From contig CAIIXF020000011.1 of assembly GCA_903813345.2 (NCBI GenBank), positions 23,862,166 to 23,926,165 on the forward strand: a stretch of DNA of 64,000 bases. The letters are read 5' to 3'. The translations under genes and the position numbers were made by a program. The notes under the pieces were generated by a model. It saw nothing but the letters and a program-made list of their open reading frames with translations, made no database searches and was not told the DNA's origin. This document shows, piece after piece, positions 28,201 through 43,200 of this stretch; position 1 is the first letter of the stretch; every line of letters starts with the position of its first letter. The stretch comes from Owenia fusiformis. Its lineage: Eukaryota; Annelida; Polychaeta; Sabellida; Oweniidae.

Positions 28201-31200
28201 TTTCCAGACAACAAAGGAGCTACCATTGACCTGTTTCCAGTTTTACTAAAAGTAGATAATGTAATGATACTTTCCTGAAAAAAGCAAGGAAATAAAAACA
28301 TGCCTTCATACTTAATTTTGTACCAGAAAGTAACATTTGCAGGTATAGCAATTTTTACCAAAATGTTACTTTCCAGCTGAACCTTAATGTAAAACTATGT
28401 TGGCATGTGACTATATAATTTTGTTGTAATGCAAATTGTGATTAAAATAAACAAGGCACAGGACGTGAACGAGATCACACCATCAAATAGGCAGACACTA
28501 TGAACCAGAAAAACTGTTCTCCTATTATGTTTACGGAAATCCGATGAGCGGTTTTCCTGAAACGGTGATGACAAGATTTTTCAAAAACCTTCAAAATGGC
28601 CACCAGAAAACAAGATGGCCGCCCAAAAGTTAATCAGCTCTAGTACTTGATATCCTCTATCATTTGTGTAAATTTGAAGGAAATCCGATGAGCGGTTTTC
28701 CTGAAATGGCGATGACAAGATTTTTCGAAAAACCTTCAAAATGGCCACCAGAAAACAAGATGGCCGCCCAAAAGTTAATCAGCTCTAGTACTTGATATCC
28801 TCTATCATGTGTGTAAATTTGAAGGAAATCCGATGAGCGGATTTTCTGAAATGGCGATGACAAGATTTTTCGAAAAATCTTCAAAATGGCTGCCAGAAAA
28901 CAAGATGGCTGCCCAAAAGTTAATCAGCTCTAGTACTTGATATCCTCTATCATTTGTGTAAATTTGAAGGAAATCCAATGAGCGGTTTTCCTGAAATGGC
29001 GATGACAGGATTTTTCGAAAAACCTTCAAAATGGCCGCCAGAAAACAAGATGGCCACCCAAAAGTTAATCAGCTCTAGAACTTGTTATGCTCTATCATCT
29101 CTGCGAATTTGGAGAAAATCTGATGAGCAGTTTTCCTTTAACGGGGATGACAAAAAGCGGGATGATCACGATCACGACCATGATCACGACCACGATCACG
29201 ACCACGACCACGACCAGTATGACGACTATATCCCACCAATGGTGTGATAAAAAGTCCTTGAAAGAGTAAATTAACTTTTAATGATTTTTCAACATTCTTT
29301 CACTTTCAGAGAACTTGAAAATCCAGGATATTTGAATGAAGGTAAAAACTGAGCAAATATTAAAACTTGTTTTAATAGAAATTTACACACAGAATTCAAA
29401 TATGCAATCCAATCAAATAGAAGAAAAAAAAAAAGATCTCTAATGTTTAAAAATGCAGGACTCCTGATACCTCATTAAAAACAAGACTCCCAACAAGATT
29501 TCAAAGCTATTAAGCAAACCCATATTGAAACTTTTCTCTTGGGAAGAGATCATATTCCACTAACAAAATAGCCTATAAACTTTGGAGCAAATCCTTTTTT
29601 AGATATCAAAGATTAAAGATGTTCTATATCCATCCCTGAGACATAAGGATATAAAATTTGAAACAAATTCATCAACAGATAATTGAGGTAAAAAGATGTT
29701 TACAAAAAATGGTGGCCATTTTGAGTTTAGTGACCATATTGGAAATTCCCTGGGGAAATTCCCTGAGCTGAGGCCTTATGCCAATTAGGCATCAGCCTGT
29801 TTTCAAATTTGAATCCAATTTGCTAACTGGTATTTGAGTTTTCCATGGACAGATGATAAAATGAATAAACATATGGACGAAAGAATCAATGGATGAATGG
29901 ACATTTATATGACAGACAAACAGCTCCTCAATATCCCTCCTTCAATTTGTTTGGTGGAATAATAATTCTATTTAATTCACTTCTGAGAACTGAATATGAC
30001 TCTAAAAACTTAGACAAATCACAGTTTTATTTTAAAGTGTATATGGCATAAAAATAAAATCACTTCCTTCTTCCTTGTGCATTATAATATACTGTACATA
30101 CTGTAATGTAAGAAAGTACTAGCAATAGGAGTAGGAAAATGTACAAATAAAATGGACATCTATAAACAAGCATGACAAGTAAGTGAGAATGGTTTACAGA
30201 CTAAGCTTGCAATGGTATATCAAAATTTGATAAACTGCAAATATTCTCAGAGGATCTCTTCATAGACTGTTTTTCTAATTTTTCAAACTGAATTAAAGTT
30301 TATTGATGGTGCCCATTTGATTTGAAATCAAATGACTTTTACTATGATTTCAGGAGATCATTGTACCGAGTTGGGAGGGGGTGCTTATAAGGAAAGGGGT
30401 TATAAAATCCGATTCAAAATTCTATTTAGTACGTTCAAATAAATAGTACCGTGGGTACTGGGCTCACATGGTGTTGCTAAAAAGTGAATGATGGCTAAAA
30501 TGACAGAAAATAAAAAAAAAACAATATAATTTTTTTGCCAATTATTTGTAACTAAATTATTTCATACAACTACTCTTTACATGGCTTTTTTACAATGCAG
30601 GACCCTGAAATTATTTGTAAAGCTAGGAAATAGGCCAAAAGTGAATTTCGCGAGACAAGAATGGCGACCATTTTAAAATATGCAAGCTTTTGAACCAGGA
30701 GTCATAGGGGAGGTTTTGTATTGATGTTGAACAAAAGTAACTTAAAACTGGAATCCTATCAACAGAGGTTTTAAGCAAATGGTCCAAAAGGGGATTTCGA
30801 GAGACAGATGGACAAATCAATGTTAACTAAAATGGCCGAAAATAAAAAAATGGATATAATATTTTGCTGATTTTTTGTAACAAAATTATTTCATACAACT
30901 ACTCTTTGAAGTTACATGGCTTTTTACAATTCAGGACACCTGAAATTATTTTTAAAGCTAGAAAATGGGCCAAAAGTGAATTTCGCGAGACAAAAATAGA
31001 CGGACGGACAGACAGACGGACAAGTGAGTGATTGCAAAAGCTCACCATATGAGCTAAAAATAAGCAATCAAATGACCATATTGCAACAGTTTGTGAAAAA
31101 ATAGAAACATATGTACAAGACCGTGTACACATTCAAAGTACTAATAGTCTATAATAAGAATTTTGAATCAGACTGTAGACAAATGTTAGTTGTGAACCAC

Positions 31201-34200
31201 AAAGTTAATTACTTTCTATATACACAAAAGTAAGGCAAGTTTTTGGATGAACTATGACGATGGAATCAAATATGAGACCACTTGTACTAAATGTACATGC
31301 TATACCACCACAGCTACCCAGACAAGCATCAATAGCATTTAAAAACTTTTTCAAGCAATCATAAATCTAATTCTTGGACTTTAGCTGCCCAAATTAATAT
31401 AACTTGACTACTCACTTTTGCCAGTTTGAAAGTCATTTAACACATCGAACAGAGGTGTTGTATGTAACACGAAAGGTACTTTGCGGAATGCTTTGGGGTG
31501 GTTCATGAGCTCCTTTACTGCGGTCCTATCATCAGGATCAAGCTTTATTAAAGTCTTCACGAGCAATATTCCTTGAATGTTACTGTGATCATTGCTGTAT
31601 ACTGGAATTCTTGAATGGCTAGATAACAGGATCTGAAGTTGAATATATGCAGACATTTTACATAAATTGTTTGAAACCAATCACCATTGAAAATTTACAT
31701 TGAATGAAACATGTACCCCTATGTTGATAAGCAACATCTTGGAAAGATAAATGACAAAGTAATATATTTCAATCATAAAAGGTTAGTTTCATAATTTCAT
31801 AAGAATCTGGCTGATTTTTGACGATAAGTTTCAAATGAATGTTAAAGAATATCTGAAATTGATGAAACTCTGGACCACAGTTTCAATCTTAAATTGTAAG
31901 TTATATATCTGTTCTTTCATATTCAATTCATCAAAATTTGGGTGAGTTTTTAAAATCAGTTTCAAAATTATTTTAAAATTATTTACAATGCTAATCTATG
32001 CAAAACATATGTACCTCTAAAATACATAGCTTACTCATCAAGAAAAGGTATGTCAATATTTTACTGGTTTAAAATTGGGCCCACAGAGCCCCCCCCCCTC
32101 TAACTATGCATACAAACAATGAACCTCAAACAATTATTGAACTTTGAATGCAAAAACAAACAACACTTTTAAAAACCACTTAAAATGTTTCCTTATAAAA
32201 AATATAGAATATGAAGACAACATAAATATTTACCAGCACAGTTAACTATATGACTTGTTTTCTAGTGAGCGACGTATCCAAAATGGGATTTCACATTAAA
32301 ATGCATTGCATCATGTGTAAGAGAATGTGAGCATTCATATTATATGCCACCCACTCAATGTTTAAATGCTAAAGCCGGTATTGAATAATTGCCAAAAAAT
32401 CTTTAAAAACAAATCAATAAATCATATACATCAGCAGATAAGAACATGTATGAAACTATAATTTTTTAGTATAGTGCTCCATAATGTACTTGAATGAAAT
32501 GTAAGATGCCATGTTTTCACAAATGAACTAAAGTAGAATTGACATATAAAATATACCTTATATGAAATATTAGTTTTGGTATGTACATTTACTATGTTTA
32601 CAGTATGCGTTGACCATTTGGTTATCCAGCACTTGTGAAATAAAGAAATGAGCCAAGATTTGCTTGACTTTTTTATCATGACAGTTATTGAAATAAATCA
32701 AAAAAACTATTTGTTGCATGCAAAGAAATATATATGTTATTTCATCATGCCCTCCTCTTTATATTAAGCTTCTTATTGTGAGCGTAATTATGCCAAAACT
32801 TTAAAAAAATATTCACTAACCTTAGTCATAGTTTCAAAATCCATGACATCTTGGTCACTTAGCATGAAGACGCTCTCTAAAGGCACCATGGCATCCTTCA
32901 CTGTCTTGTACTTCATATCTAATGCACCCTGTAATAATATCCATATTTAATCCTCTATAGCAATAGCATGTAATGTAATCACCCTGTTGTGCATTTGTTT
33001 CTTGTCTAATGCCTAGAATACTGTTCAGTCATTCAATCATGTTGCTACGTATTTGCACCAATTGATGATGACTCATACTACTAGGCACACTGACCTGATC
33101 ATGGGTAAGATTTCACAACTAAGCCTCGTTTTGGATGTTTGATAAGTGTGCAGTTCGAGGAATTCCATTTTACTGGCACAATGACCTGGTCCTTTACATA
33201 CAACCATACATATATGTACTAGCTGTATAATTATTGATTATAATTACATTGAAGATCAATCAAATAAATTAAAAAACATCCCAGTTTACAGTTGTACATG
33301 TATTCTATATTGTTTTAGTTTAACCAGATACTGGACACCTCGAGTGTTTTATTTTTCTATTAACTCTGACCTCCTGTATGGTACTTCCATTTCAACATGT
33401 AAACAAGCTGTTTACATCATTTACTATAGTATAAGATAATACGCAAACTTAAGAAATATTCAAATTGTTTTATCATTGAATTAAAACATCAAAGCAGCAA
33501 TCAAATAATGGGATAAAACTGATAAGAAGAAATGGTAAGTTTTATTACTATTTCCCGTGCTAGTAAGGTTTTAGATTTGTACGAAAAATTAACTTGTTTA
33601 ATATCTACAAACTTCCGCCTCCATGGTTATTTCTCATTCTGACCACTTATGTTAGAAACAGCAGTGATAAAAAATAAATTTTTATCGTACTTTTGTCTCC
33701 TTTGGCATTCATGATCATTGTAAATGTGAATCAAAATGATCAAGTGATGGTGAAATGAGTTGGTGCAAAACTGTCATATTAAAGCTGTATCTTTAGAAAT
33801 GCAAAAGAAATGATGGCCAACATATAATTAGAGAATACAATATATCTACTGTAGATCTCATAAAATGGTGTCAATTTTAACTGAACATCCATTCCGAATA
33901 GAAAAACAGCAACTCCATGGGGTAGCAAATCCGACCAATACAAAATTTATCAAAAAACAATAAATTACAAAAATTGCAAATTTACTTTGAGTGGGCACTT
34001 TTAATATACAAGTATATAGTTTACGTAAATCCCTCTTGAACAGAATCATTTTAAGCCTTGAAAAATTATTTTTCAAATATGAACAAAGTTGGGAAAGAAG
34101 CATTTCAGTTGTGTGAACGATTAAGTCATTTTTATAGAAAATGACAGTCATTTTGAACTGAACTAAAGCAGCGATATTTCAAAAAAGTATAAATTCTCCA

Positions 34201-37200
34201 AAAATAATATCAAAAGTGCATTTTGAGGAGCCCATTCTAGCAATTCTCTCTTGAACAGAGTTTCGTAACCTGACTTTTAAGTTGTACGAGTACATGTATC
34301 ATTTTATGACCTAAGTTGGTAAATGAGACAGTCTACATAATCTAGTAATATAAACCAGCAAAATGCCAGTATACAGTATATTGAAAAATACTTCCAAAGC
34401 AGGGGTCCAATGGCCATAACACATCAGTCTCAACAAGGCACAGGACGTGAACGAGATCACACCATCAAATAGGCAGACACTATGAACCAGGAAAACTGTT
34501 CTCCTATTATGTTAACAAATTTCAAGAACAAGAAAACAAGATGGCCGCCCAAAAGTTAATCAGCTCTAGTACTTGATATCCTCTATCATTTGTGTAAATT
34601 TGAAGGAAATCCGATGAGCGCTTTTCCTGAAATGGCGATGACAAGATTTTTCGAAAAACCTTCAAAATGGCCACCAGAAAACAAGATGGCCACCCAAAAG
34701 TTAATCAGCTCTAGTACTAGATATCCTCTATCATAATTTGAAGGAAATCCGATGAGCGGATTTTCTGAAATGGCGATGACAAGATTTTTCGAAAAAATCT
34801 TCAAAAAGGTTGCCAGAAAACAAGATGGCCGCCCAAAAGTTAATCAGCTCTAGTACTTGATATCCTCTATCATTTGTGTATAAATTTGAAGGAAATCCGA
34901 TGAGCGGTTTTCCTGAAATGGCGATGACAAGATTTTTCGAAAAATCTTCAAAATGGCTGCCAGAAAACAAGATGGCCGCCCAAAAGTTAATCAGCTCTAG
35001 TACTTGATATCCTTTATCATTTGTGTAAATTTGAAGGAAATCCGATGAGCGGTTTTCCTGAAATGGCGATGACAAGATTTTTCGAAAAACCTTCAAAATA
35101 GCCGCCAGAAAACAAGATGGCCACCCAAAAGTTAATCAGCTCTAGTAATTCATATGCTCTATCATCTCTGCGAATTTGGAGAAAATCTGATGAGCAGTTT
35201 TCCTTAAACGGCGATGACAAAAAGCGGGACGATCACGATCACAACCACGACCACGATCACGACCACGATCACGATCACGACCAGTATGACGACTATATCC
35301 CACCGATGGTGTGATAAAAATCTAAACTAACTTCAGCAACCATTACTAAGCTATTGCCTTTATTTATTTTTAAGCTAAAAATATGTATACCCTTCAAAAC
35401 AGGTTCTCATCCAAGAACCTCGATAATGCTTTGGCTGCTCATTACCTCTAATTAATTGTAGTAAGATTTAAAAAATCATCCTTTTTTATCTCACCTTTAT
35501 AATAAGAACCTCATCAATGCTCAATGCCTCTTGTCCATGCCCCTCACTCCCATCTCCTTCATCCCTCTGAGAAGGACCATGAATATCCACAAGTACCTTT
35601 AACTCAGCACGGCGGAAAAATGTTGCATGGTTCTTTCCAAGTAGACAATCCAACAGTTTTGCTATTGGGTACGATATTATAAATGTTAATCCCATAAGCA
35701 GGTAGACAAGTCTGAAATTAAATAAAATTCATTCTTAAAGAAGTCAATTTCTCAGTCGTAATGAAGTTTTTGCCATGCCTGTATTATAACCACCAGCCGA
35801 AATAGGTTTACTGAATTTGCTTGGACCTTGACCTTTCGAAATATGTTTATTTACAATATTGGATGTCATGTTAAACTATTTTGTGATTTCCATATCTACC
35901 TATATCTGATATTATCTTCACTAGGCCTACTGCATCAAGTGTTAAGTTTATGAACATTTAAATTCAGTTATAAAGTGATTAAACTGTATTAGACCTCCAA
36001 TAATCACAATATCATTGCCAATATGTAAGCTATGTAGGTGATAGCGATTACAACCAGAACAACGGCAACGCCAAAGCGTAGCGAATCCCATCGAACATTT
36101 TTCAAAAACAAAATCGCTCCGCTACTTTTCGAGTTTTAGTAAAATAAGTTAAAATGGCCACCATTTTTCAAAATGTCCGCCATTTTTCAAAATGGCCGCC
36201 TTCTACCAAAAGTGTCATTAGACAGTGTGCCATGCTTATAGTATTCACATACCAAATATGAACAAAATCGCTCCACTACTTTTCGAGTTACAGCAAAAAT
36301 CGTAAAATAACGAGTAAAGGCCACCATTTTTCAAGATGGCTGCCATGTGCTTTTTTAATATCTACATTTCTAGCTTTATTAATGTCCTATATAATTTTTT
36401 TTACATTTAAAACATATTGCTATTACAGTTTTACATATTGCATCTAAATTACTGTAAAATCGGCACTACAATGGCCGCCATTTTTAAATGAGCGGCCATT
36501 TTGAAAATCGGCTTTTGAGCAGAACTTCTACCCCCCATAGGGTATATGTGTACAAAATATGAATAAAATCGGGCCAACGGTATTTGAGTAATTGCCCGGA
36601 CGGACGTACGTACAGATGTACGTACGTACGTACGGACGGACGGACGGACGGAGGGAGGGAGGCGTTCCCTATATCCCTCCGAACTTCGTTCGATGGGATA
36701 ATGAACTGAAGTGCAAACTTACTTTTAATTCTGTTAGATGAAATAAAACTAATACACCATCTAGGCTATATAGACAGGGTTCTGTGTTCAAGGTATAAAT
36801 GTAATAACTTTTTATACTCAATGCTCACATAATGATTGCTTTAAAGATAATTTCTTCACTTAATATTCATTGCATCGTAGAAGTTGGGGATATATATTTG
36901 CTAGAAATAAGTAAGATATTTCTAACTTACGGACTTAGATTAGCTCCGATTGCAAGGCCATACCTCGTGCATAATGCTTGCGGAAAAACTCTGAAATATA
37001 AAATGAGTGTCTGCATATACAAGTAACAAGTAAAAATAAGCCTGTCATAGAATAATGACATTTTGTACTTAAAAAATCCTATCTCTTGAAAGTGGTTAAA
37101 CATTGACAAATACTACTTGGCGCTAATATTTATCAATAAAAACGGTTAAAATGGTTAAAATGTCACCATCATATAAACATCTATCTGATAAACAACAAAA

Positions 37201-40200
37201 CCTGAATAGGTAAATGAAACTTACTCTCCAAATAGTAAAACAGCTGATACAGAGACAACAATGGCTGTAACGGGGTTGGAAATCTTGTCTAAAAACAATG
37301 GCATTGACTCTACTGCCGCTGCGTTGGCAAGAAGCAATGTCACCAGTAGCAGATGGTGGCGTTGTACTAATGGGAGAATTCTGGCGGCATACTTTCTTTC
37401 TTGAGGGGTACCACTTCCCATTAAGACCCGTATATTTGTTGGGTCCAAAGATAGCAGTCCCATTGTAAGACCAGACATCAGCCCTGAAAGTATACAGCAA
37501 TCAGGAATTTTGGTTATAAAAACTATATATAATAAATAACCTAAATTCTTTACATTAAACATGGAACCATTGCAGTGTCAAAAAGTTCATACTCTTTGAT
37601 AAAAATTCAAAGAGCTTTTTATATTGTGGCCTATTAATTTTTAAACAGCTCAACAACCCACATCCTACCTTCTTTTACCACAAAGTTTGCTTAAATCATT
37701 CATTCATTTGATCACTGGCATTCATGATTTGATTTGCAAATATATTCAAGATAGTTATACAAGATATAGTAAAAGGTCCCATGTAAAGAAAAAAAAAACA
37801 TCTGGGTTATTTATAGTCTCACCTAACTACCAGCGCCAAGTGGTAGTAGGTAGTTGTAGTTCAACCACCAGGTGGCTAACTACAGTCAGTAATGTATTTG
37901 GACTTGTGATGCTTGGGTTAAATACTCTCTCAGGAAATCAAATAAATGAAACAAATAGAAAATATATTAACAGATTCTTGATGTTTATTTAGCTTTAGCA
38001 AGTCGAGAAGAGTTTTATTTCTCTTGCAAAATTAAATTTGCTCCGAGTGATGTCACATCAGGTTACCATAGTAACCAGGAAATGAACCAATCAAATTGTT
38101 AAAGCCTTATTAAAAAATTAACTCAATAACGTTTGGGGAACATCAGTTTCAAGATGATTGGTCCAGTAGTATTGGCAACACCTTTGACCCTTGATAGTAA
38201 CCCTATATTTTGAAAAAGTCTAAAACAAATTTCATAATGATACTTTACCTTCATGGGTCCTTTATTTTTTCATATTGCTATTAAAAATTTCATTGGTTAG
38301 ATGAGACAGGTGCTAATAATTTGAAAAAGTTTTGAAGAATAAAGATATACCTTATACACTGGATATTATTTGTGTTTGGGTAAGTAAAATTGCATAATTC
38401 CTCAGCCTAACATAATCTATTGGGACATTGGTCCTGTGTCAATACTACAACACTCAATTTTGACATAATATGAATATTAAATAGAAAATTTGAAATTTTG
38501 TATTTGTTAAATATAAATTAGAAGACATTCAAGTTGATATTCAACTCAGTTAAGATAATATTCAATGCGTATTGTGTACAAGTGTTATCAATTGTGTATA
38601 CTCATTGGTAGGTTCCAATCCACAAACTATGAGTTTGAGCTTAATTTATTAGGTCAAAGTTTAAAATTTCCTGCATATTTTAACTATTTTAATATTGTTT
38701 TACTGTATTAATTTTTTGCAAAGTACTATTTTGATAACACAAAGATTACCAGAATTACTGAGAATAAAATAAAACTTTATTACAGAGAATATTTTGGGTT
38801 GTCAAATATCTTGAGATATTATCCTGAAATAAAACAACATATTAAATGAAAGTTAAAAATTAACTCATAGTCAATGTAATTGTAAGAATTTCAAAGGATT
38901 GTCTAGTGGGTGGGGGTAGGATGATCAATTCAATCATCAACCCCATGGCATGATCTCATTTGGAAAGTTGTTTTACACGCAATTTTTGAAATACAAGATC
39001 TTTTTACATCGAATAATATTTGGTAAGTAAAATTCATTTTGGATTTACAGTGTACCTGTTTGTCTTTAATTTGGCACTACTTAATTTGCTGTTTTTTGGG
39101 ATATTAGACATTATTAGCATCTATTAAATTTGTGTTTTTTAATAGGAGGTTTATTTCATAGGATACAAGCAAATATACAATAAATAGGCAGGGTTGGGGC
39201 AAATCGCCTTTCGGCATTTCATGTCCCCATATAAAAAATTTACAATAGACAACATAGGTATGCAAGATTCAAATAGCTAAAAGAATCTGTCACTATAAAT
39301 AAGGTATAAATCCAATGTATGATCATGTGTTAAATTCTTAATGAAATAATGAAGGTTATAACTGATTCCATACTTATTTTGAAATAAAATCAACCCAAGA
39401 ATATGTTTTCAGGCAATTCCAAGAGTGTATCATTTCTTTGCCAAATTGTGTACTTTGCTTTTAATCATCATTTTTCTGAGGTTTAAGAATATATTCACAT
39501 TTAATATTCTAGATATCAAGATTTATTCATGCCTGGAGGCACTCTAATCTCATATTCATTGGATGCCATCAAATGTGACCTGTTTTTTGTACCATGCTGT
39601 GTGTGTTTTTCACTTACTTGATGTATTGAGGTGGCCTATGTATTTGAATGGTTCTTTGCTTCCACAGGCCTAAGCCACTCTTATTTATGCTTCAATATAA
39701 ACATTATTACCAAGGCTACAATCACACTACCCTACCACGTGACCACGTTTAAAAGGGAAACAGGGTACAGCTAAGTTGCAAATGGAGGACGTGGGTTTAA
39801 TTCCATATTTCTGAACGTAAAATACATTTTACATTTATTTCTAGTGTTCTACAAGACATAGAATTGATTCATCAAGCAGTTTGTAGAATATTGTCGGCAA
39901 AAATCCACTATAGGCAAAGATAGATAATAGTGGGCTCATTGAAGCAAAACTCGAATGCAATACACGATACATTTCAGTAAATCTATCGACGTACAGGGAG
40001 CATGTAAGTTTCCCTTCGAAAATGTTACATTGAAATGTAACAAAAACCCAGTTAATTGTTATTTAAACTTTGTGTCATCGTGTATATGTGGATACGTTTT
40101 CCAGTATGTTATTTAACTGTTTTTTTGTGAATCAATTGTTTTTCTAAAATCTTAAAATGCATAAAAAGTCGTCCCAGAAATGTAAGGCAAAACATTGTGA

Positions 40201-43200
40201 AACATTTTTCCTCTTGTCCCAAAGAGGATAATGTTTGTTTCGAGGTGTCTTGTGATGAGCGTTTCGTGATTAGATGCAAAATCACTGGAGCAGATACCAT
40301 CCAAAAACATCCGACATTCAACATGTCATATAAGACTACATCAATCTGGTATTAGTTTTTTTACAATAAAAGAGAAATACGACGTCATATCAGCGCTATA
40401 GCAAATCGTGAAGAATAAAATGCTCTCAAGTCGTGGCATGATAGTATTTTGAACAAAATATTTTATATGATAGTCTTCGACTATCATATAACTTGGAACA
40501 TGGACTTCACTATTGCACCACTGAAGTTCAGCGAATAGCAATATTGACTCACTCCGAGCACCAAACGTATTAACCTTTTGACTAAGCAGTCGATATACTC
40601 AATAGCGACCTGGTTGAAAGCCAAAAAATTCGCGCATGCGCAATCGAGGTAGGGTAGTGTGACAATTAAGTGATGAAAATAGTGTGGCTTAGGCCTGCGG
40701 AAGCACCGTAAAGGTTTAGTTGAACAAAATTTATAGTACATAGTAAGGGCAGCCATTTTGGATATTGACTATACTAGCGCTGCAAATGTATAAAGTGGAT
40801 TGAGAATATAACTATGCAATTGATAATAACTTAAGGGAAATTGGTTATCTGCCTAGAATGACAAGATAAGGCTGTCCCAAGGTTTTGCAGGAGCATTATC
40901 CCCAGCTCATTTGAAATTTTGAACTAGACAACAGCAACGCCAAACCATAGCAAATCCCATTGAACAGCCATGGCTGGAATATTTACAAACAAAGTATATA
41001 GCAAAAAAGGCAGCCATTTTTCAAAATGGACACATTCTACCAAAAGTGTCATTAGACATTGTGCCATGCTTGTGGTATTCACATACTACTTTTCGAGTTA
41101 TAGTAAATAAATATGTTAAAATGGTGGCCATTTTTCAAAATGGCTGCCTTCTACCAAAAGTGTCATTAGACAGTGTGCCATGCTTATAGTATTCACATAC
41201 CAAATATGAACAAAATTACTCCACTACTTTTCGAGTTATAGTAAAATATGTTAAAATGGCGGCCATTTTTCAAAATGGCCGTCTTCTACCAAAAGTGTCA
41301 TTAGACAGTGTGCCATGCTTATAGTATTCACATACCAAATATGAACAAAATCGCTCTACTTCTTTTCGAGTTACAGTAAAATATGTTAAAATGGCGGCCA
41401 TTTTTCGTGTTACAGCAAAAATAGTAAAATAACGAGTAAAGGCCGCCATTTTTCAAGATGGCTGCCATGTGCTTCTTTAACATCTACATTTCTAGCTTTA
41501 ATAAAGCAGATATGAAATGGTATTTTTGACCTAAAGGAATCAATATAATTTTTTGATAAATGTATATGGACATGTTTTCTCATCAGTATTGTGAAAATTA
41601 TTTCACTCTAATGATCGTTATAGCTGCTTAATAAGCAATATTGCAATAGGTTGTGACGTTATTGGCCCCCACGTGATCTCTCACTGGTCCCCACGTGGCC
41701 CATTTTGGTCCATTAAATCATGACGTCATAATATGAAGATGTTTTGTTATTTGTTTACACAACAATCATATGGTTGCCGTGACATTGTGATTACCAAGGA
41801 ACCAATAAATTTAAATAAACTATATATTATGTATGACGTTACTAATCACGTGGGGGCCAATCTCATTTAATTGATCAGTTAATTTTATTACGTTATTTAT
41901 AACCATTAACAGTTATCTAACATTTATTTCATAATGGCTATAGCAAGAACTGCAATGAAGAAAATGCATTTTTGTAGCTGCAAGTTGAGAAAACCTATTT
42001 CAGTTGTCCTTTAATGTCCTATATAATTTTTTTTACATTTAAAACATATTGCTTTTAGTTTTACATATTGCACCTAAATTACTGTAAAATCGGCACTAAA
42101 ATGGCCACCATTTTTAAATGAGCGACCATTTTGAAAATCGGCTCTAAAGTCGATACTTGATGATATCCACATGCTAAGTTAATGGAACCAAATAAAATTA
42201 TAAAAACGAAAAAATGAAAGCCTGACCTCCTTTTGAAAATCAAAGGTTAAGGTCAAAATTCTTTTCATTCTTTATCATATTTTCACATTTAAATTTTGTA
42301 AATGATGATTTTGCACACAAGAATCTTTTATTTTCAGATATGCACTGACTTGACCTTAACAATGTCACTATGACCTCAATAACACTTAGGATGCACCTGA
42401 ACACTATGCTATACATTTGTAATTAACTCCTCACTAAACACCATATTTTATGTCATAATGGTTATGAATGAGCTGGGGGCATTATTATATACTGTACACC
42501 CGGTACGCCCGAAATTCGCGACGATTAATTTTCACGATTTTAATCTCAGGTATATTTGCAAGTCAAACGTTGTCTAATTGAAAAGTCAGATGTGAACTTC
42601 TGAGAACTTGTAGATAATTTTGAAAAAATTAGTACCGTGGGTACTGGGCTCACATGGTGTTGCTCAAAAGTGAAAATAAAAAAAACGAATATAATTTTTT
42701 CGGATTTTATGTGACAAAATTATTTCATACAACTACTCTTTACAAAGACATGGCTTTTTACAATGCAGGACACCTGAACTTATTTGTAAAGCTAGGAAAT
42801 GGGCCAAAAGTGAATTTCCTGAGACAAAAATGGAGGCCATTTTGAAAATAGGCGAGATTTTGAAGCAGGAGTCACAGGTTTTTTTTCTTTATTGATGTTG
42901 AACAAAAATATTTTAAATCGGGAATCCTATCTACAGAGGATTTAAAAAGAGCCAAGTGTTGACAGAAAGAGGTTTTAAAACTTGCCACTATTTTGGACTG
43001 ACTGAGAGACAGATGGACAAATCAATGTTAACTAAAATGACTAAAAATAAAAAAACGGATATAATATTTTGCCGATTTTTTGTAACAAAATTACTTCATA
43101 CAACTACTCTTTACAGTGAAATGGCTTTTTACAATGCAGGACAGCTGAAATTATTTGTTAAGCTAGGAAATGGGCCAAAAGTGAATTTTGCGAGACAAGA

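Larger units (their letters stand above)
20650..31415 (-). other. Intron 6 of the DUF21 gene
   Basis: 10.8 kb, donor GTGAGT, acceptor TTTTGCAG. Holds the elements listed from 20855 to 31062. The spans 27289-27979, 29254-29499, 29953-30444 and 31063-31415 show nothing recognisable. Confidence 0.75.

Noticed and set aside
28954-29269. Open frames with a His-Asp run (also at 35117-35314)
   Set aside because: They are the translation of the GATCACGACCAC microsatellite and tandem units of family D; the unit length (145-148 bp) is not a multiple of three, so no protein repeat is maintained.
40109-40756. Minus-strand open frames, one starting [10 protein letters not shown] in a good start context
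   Set aside because: They overlap in different frames, resemble no protein, and lie within a TIR-bounded repeat.
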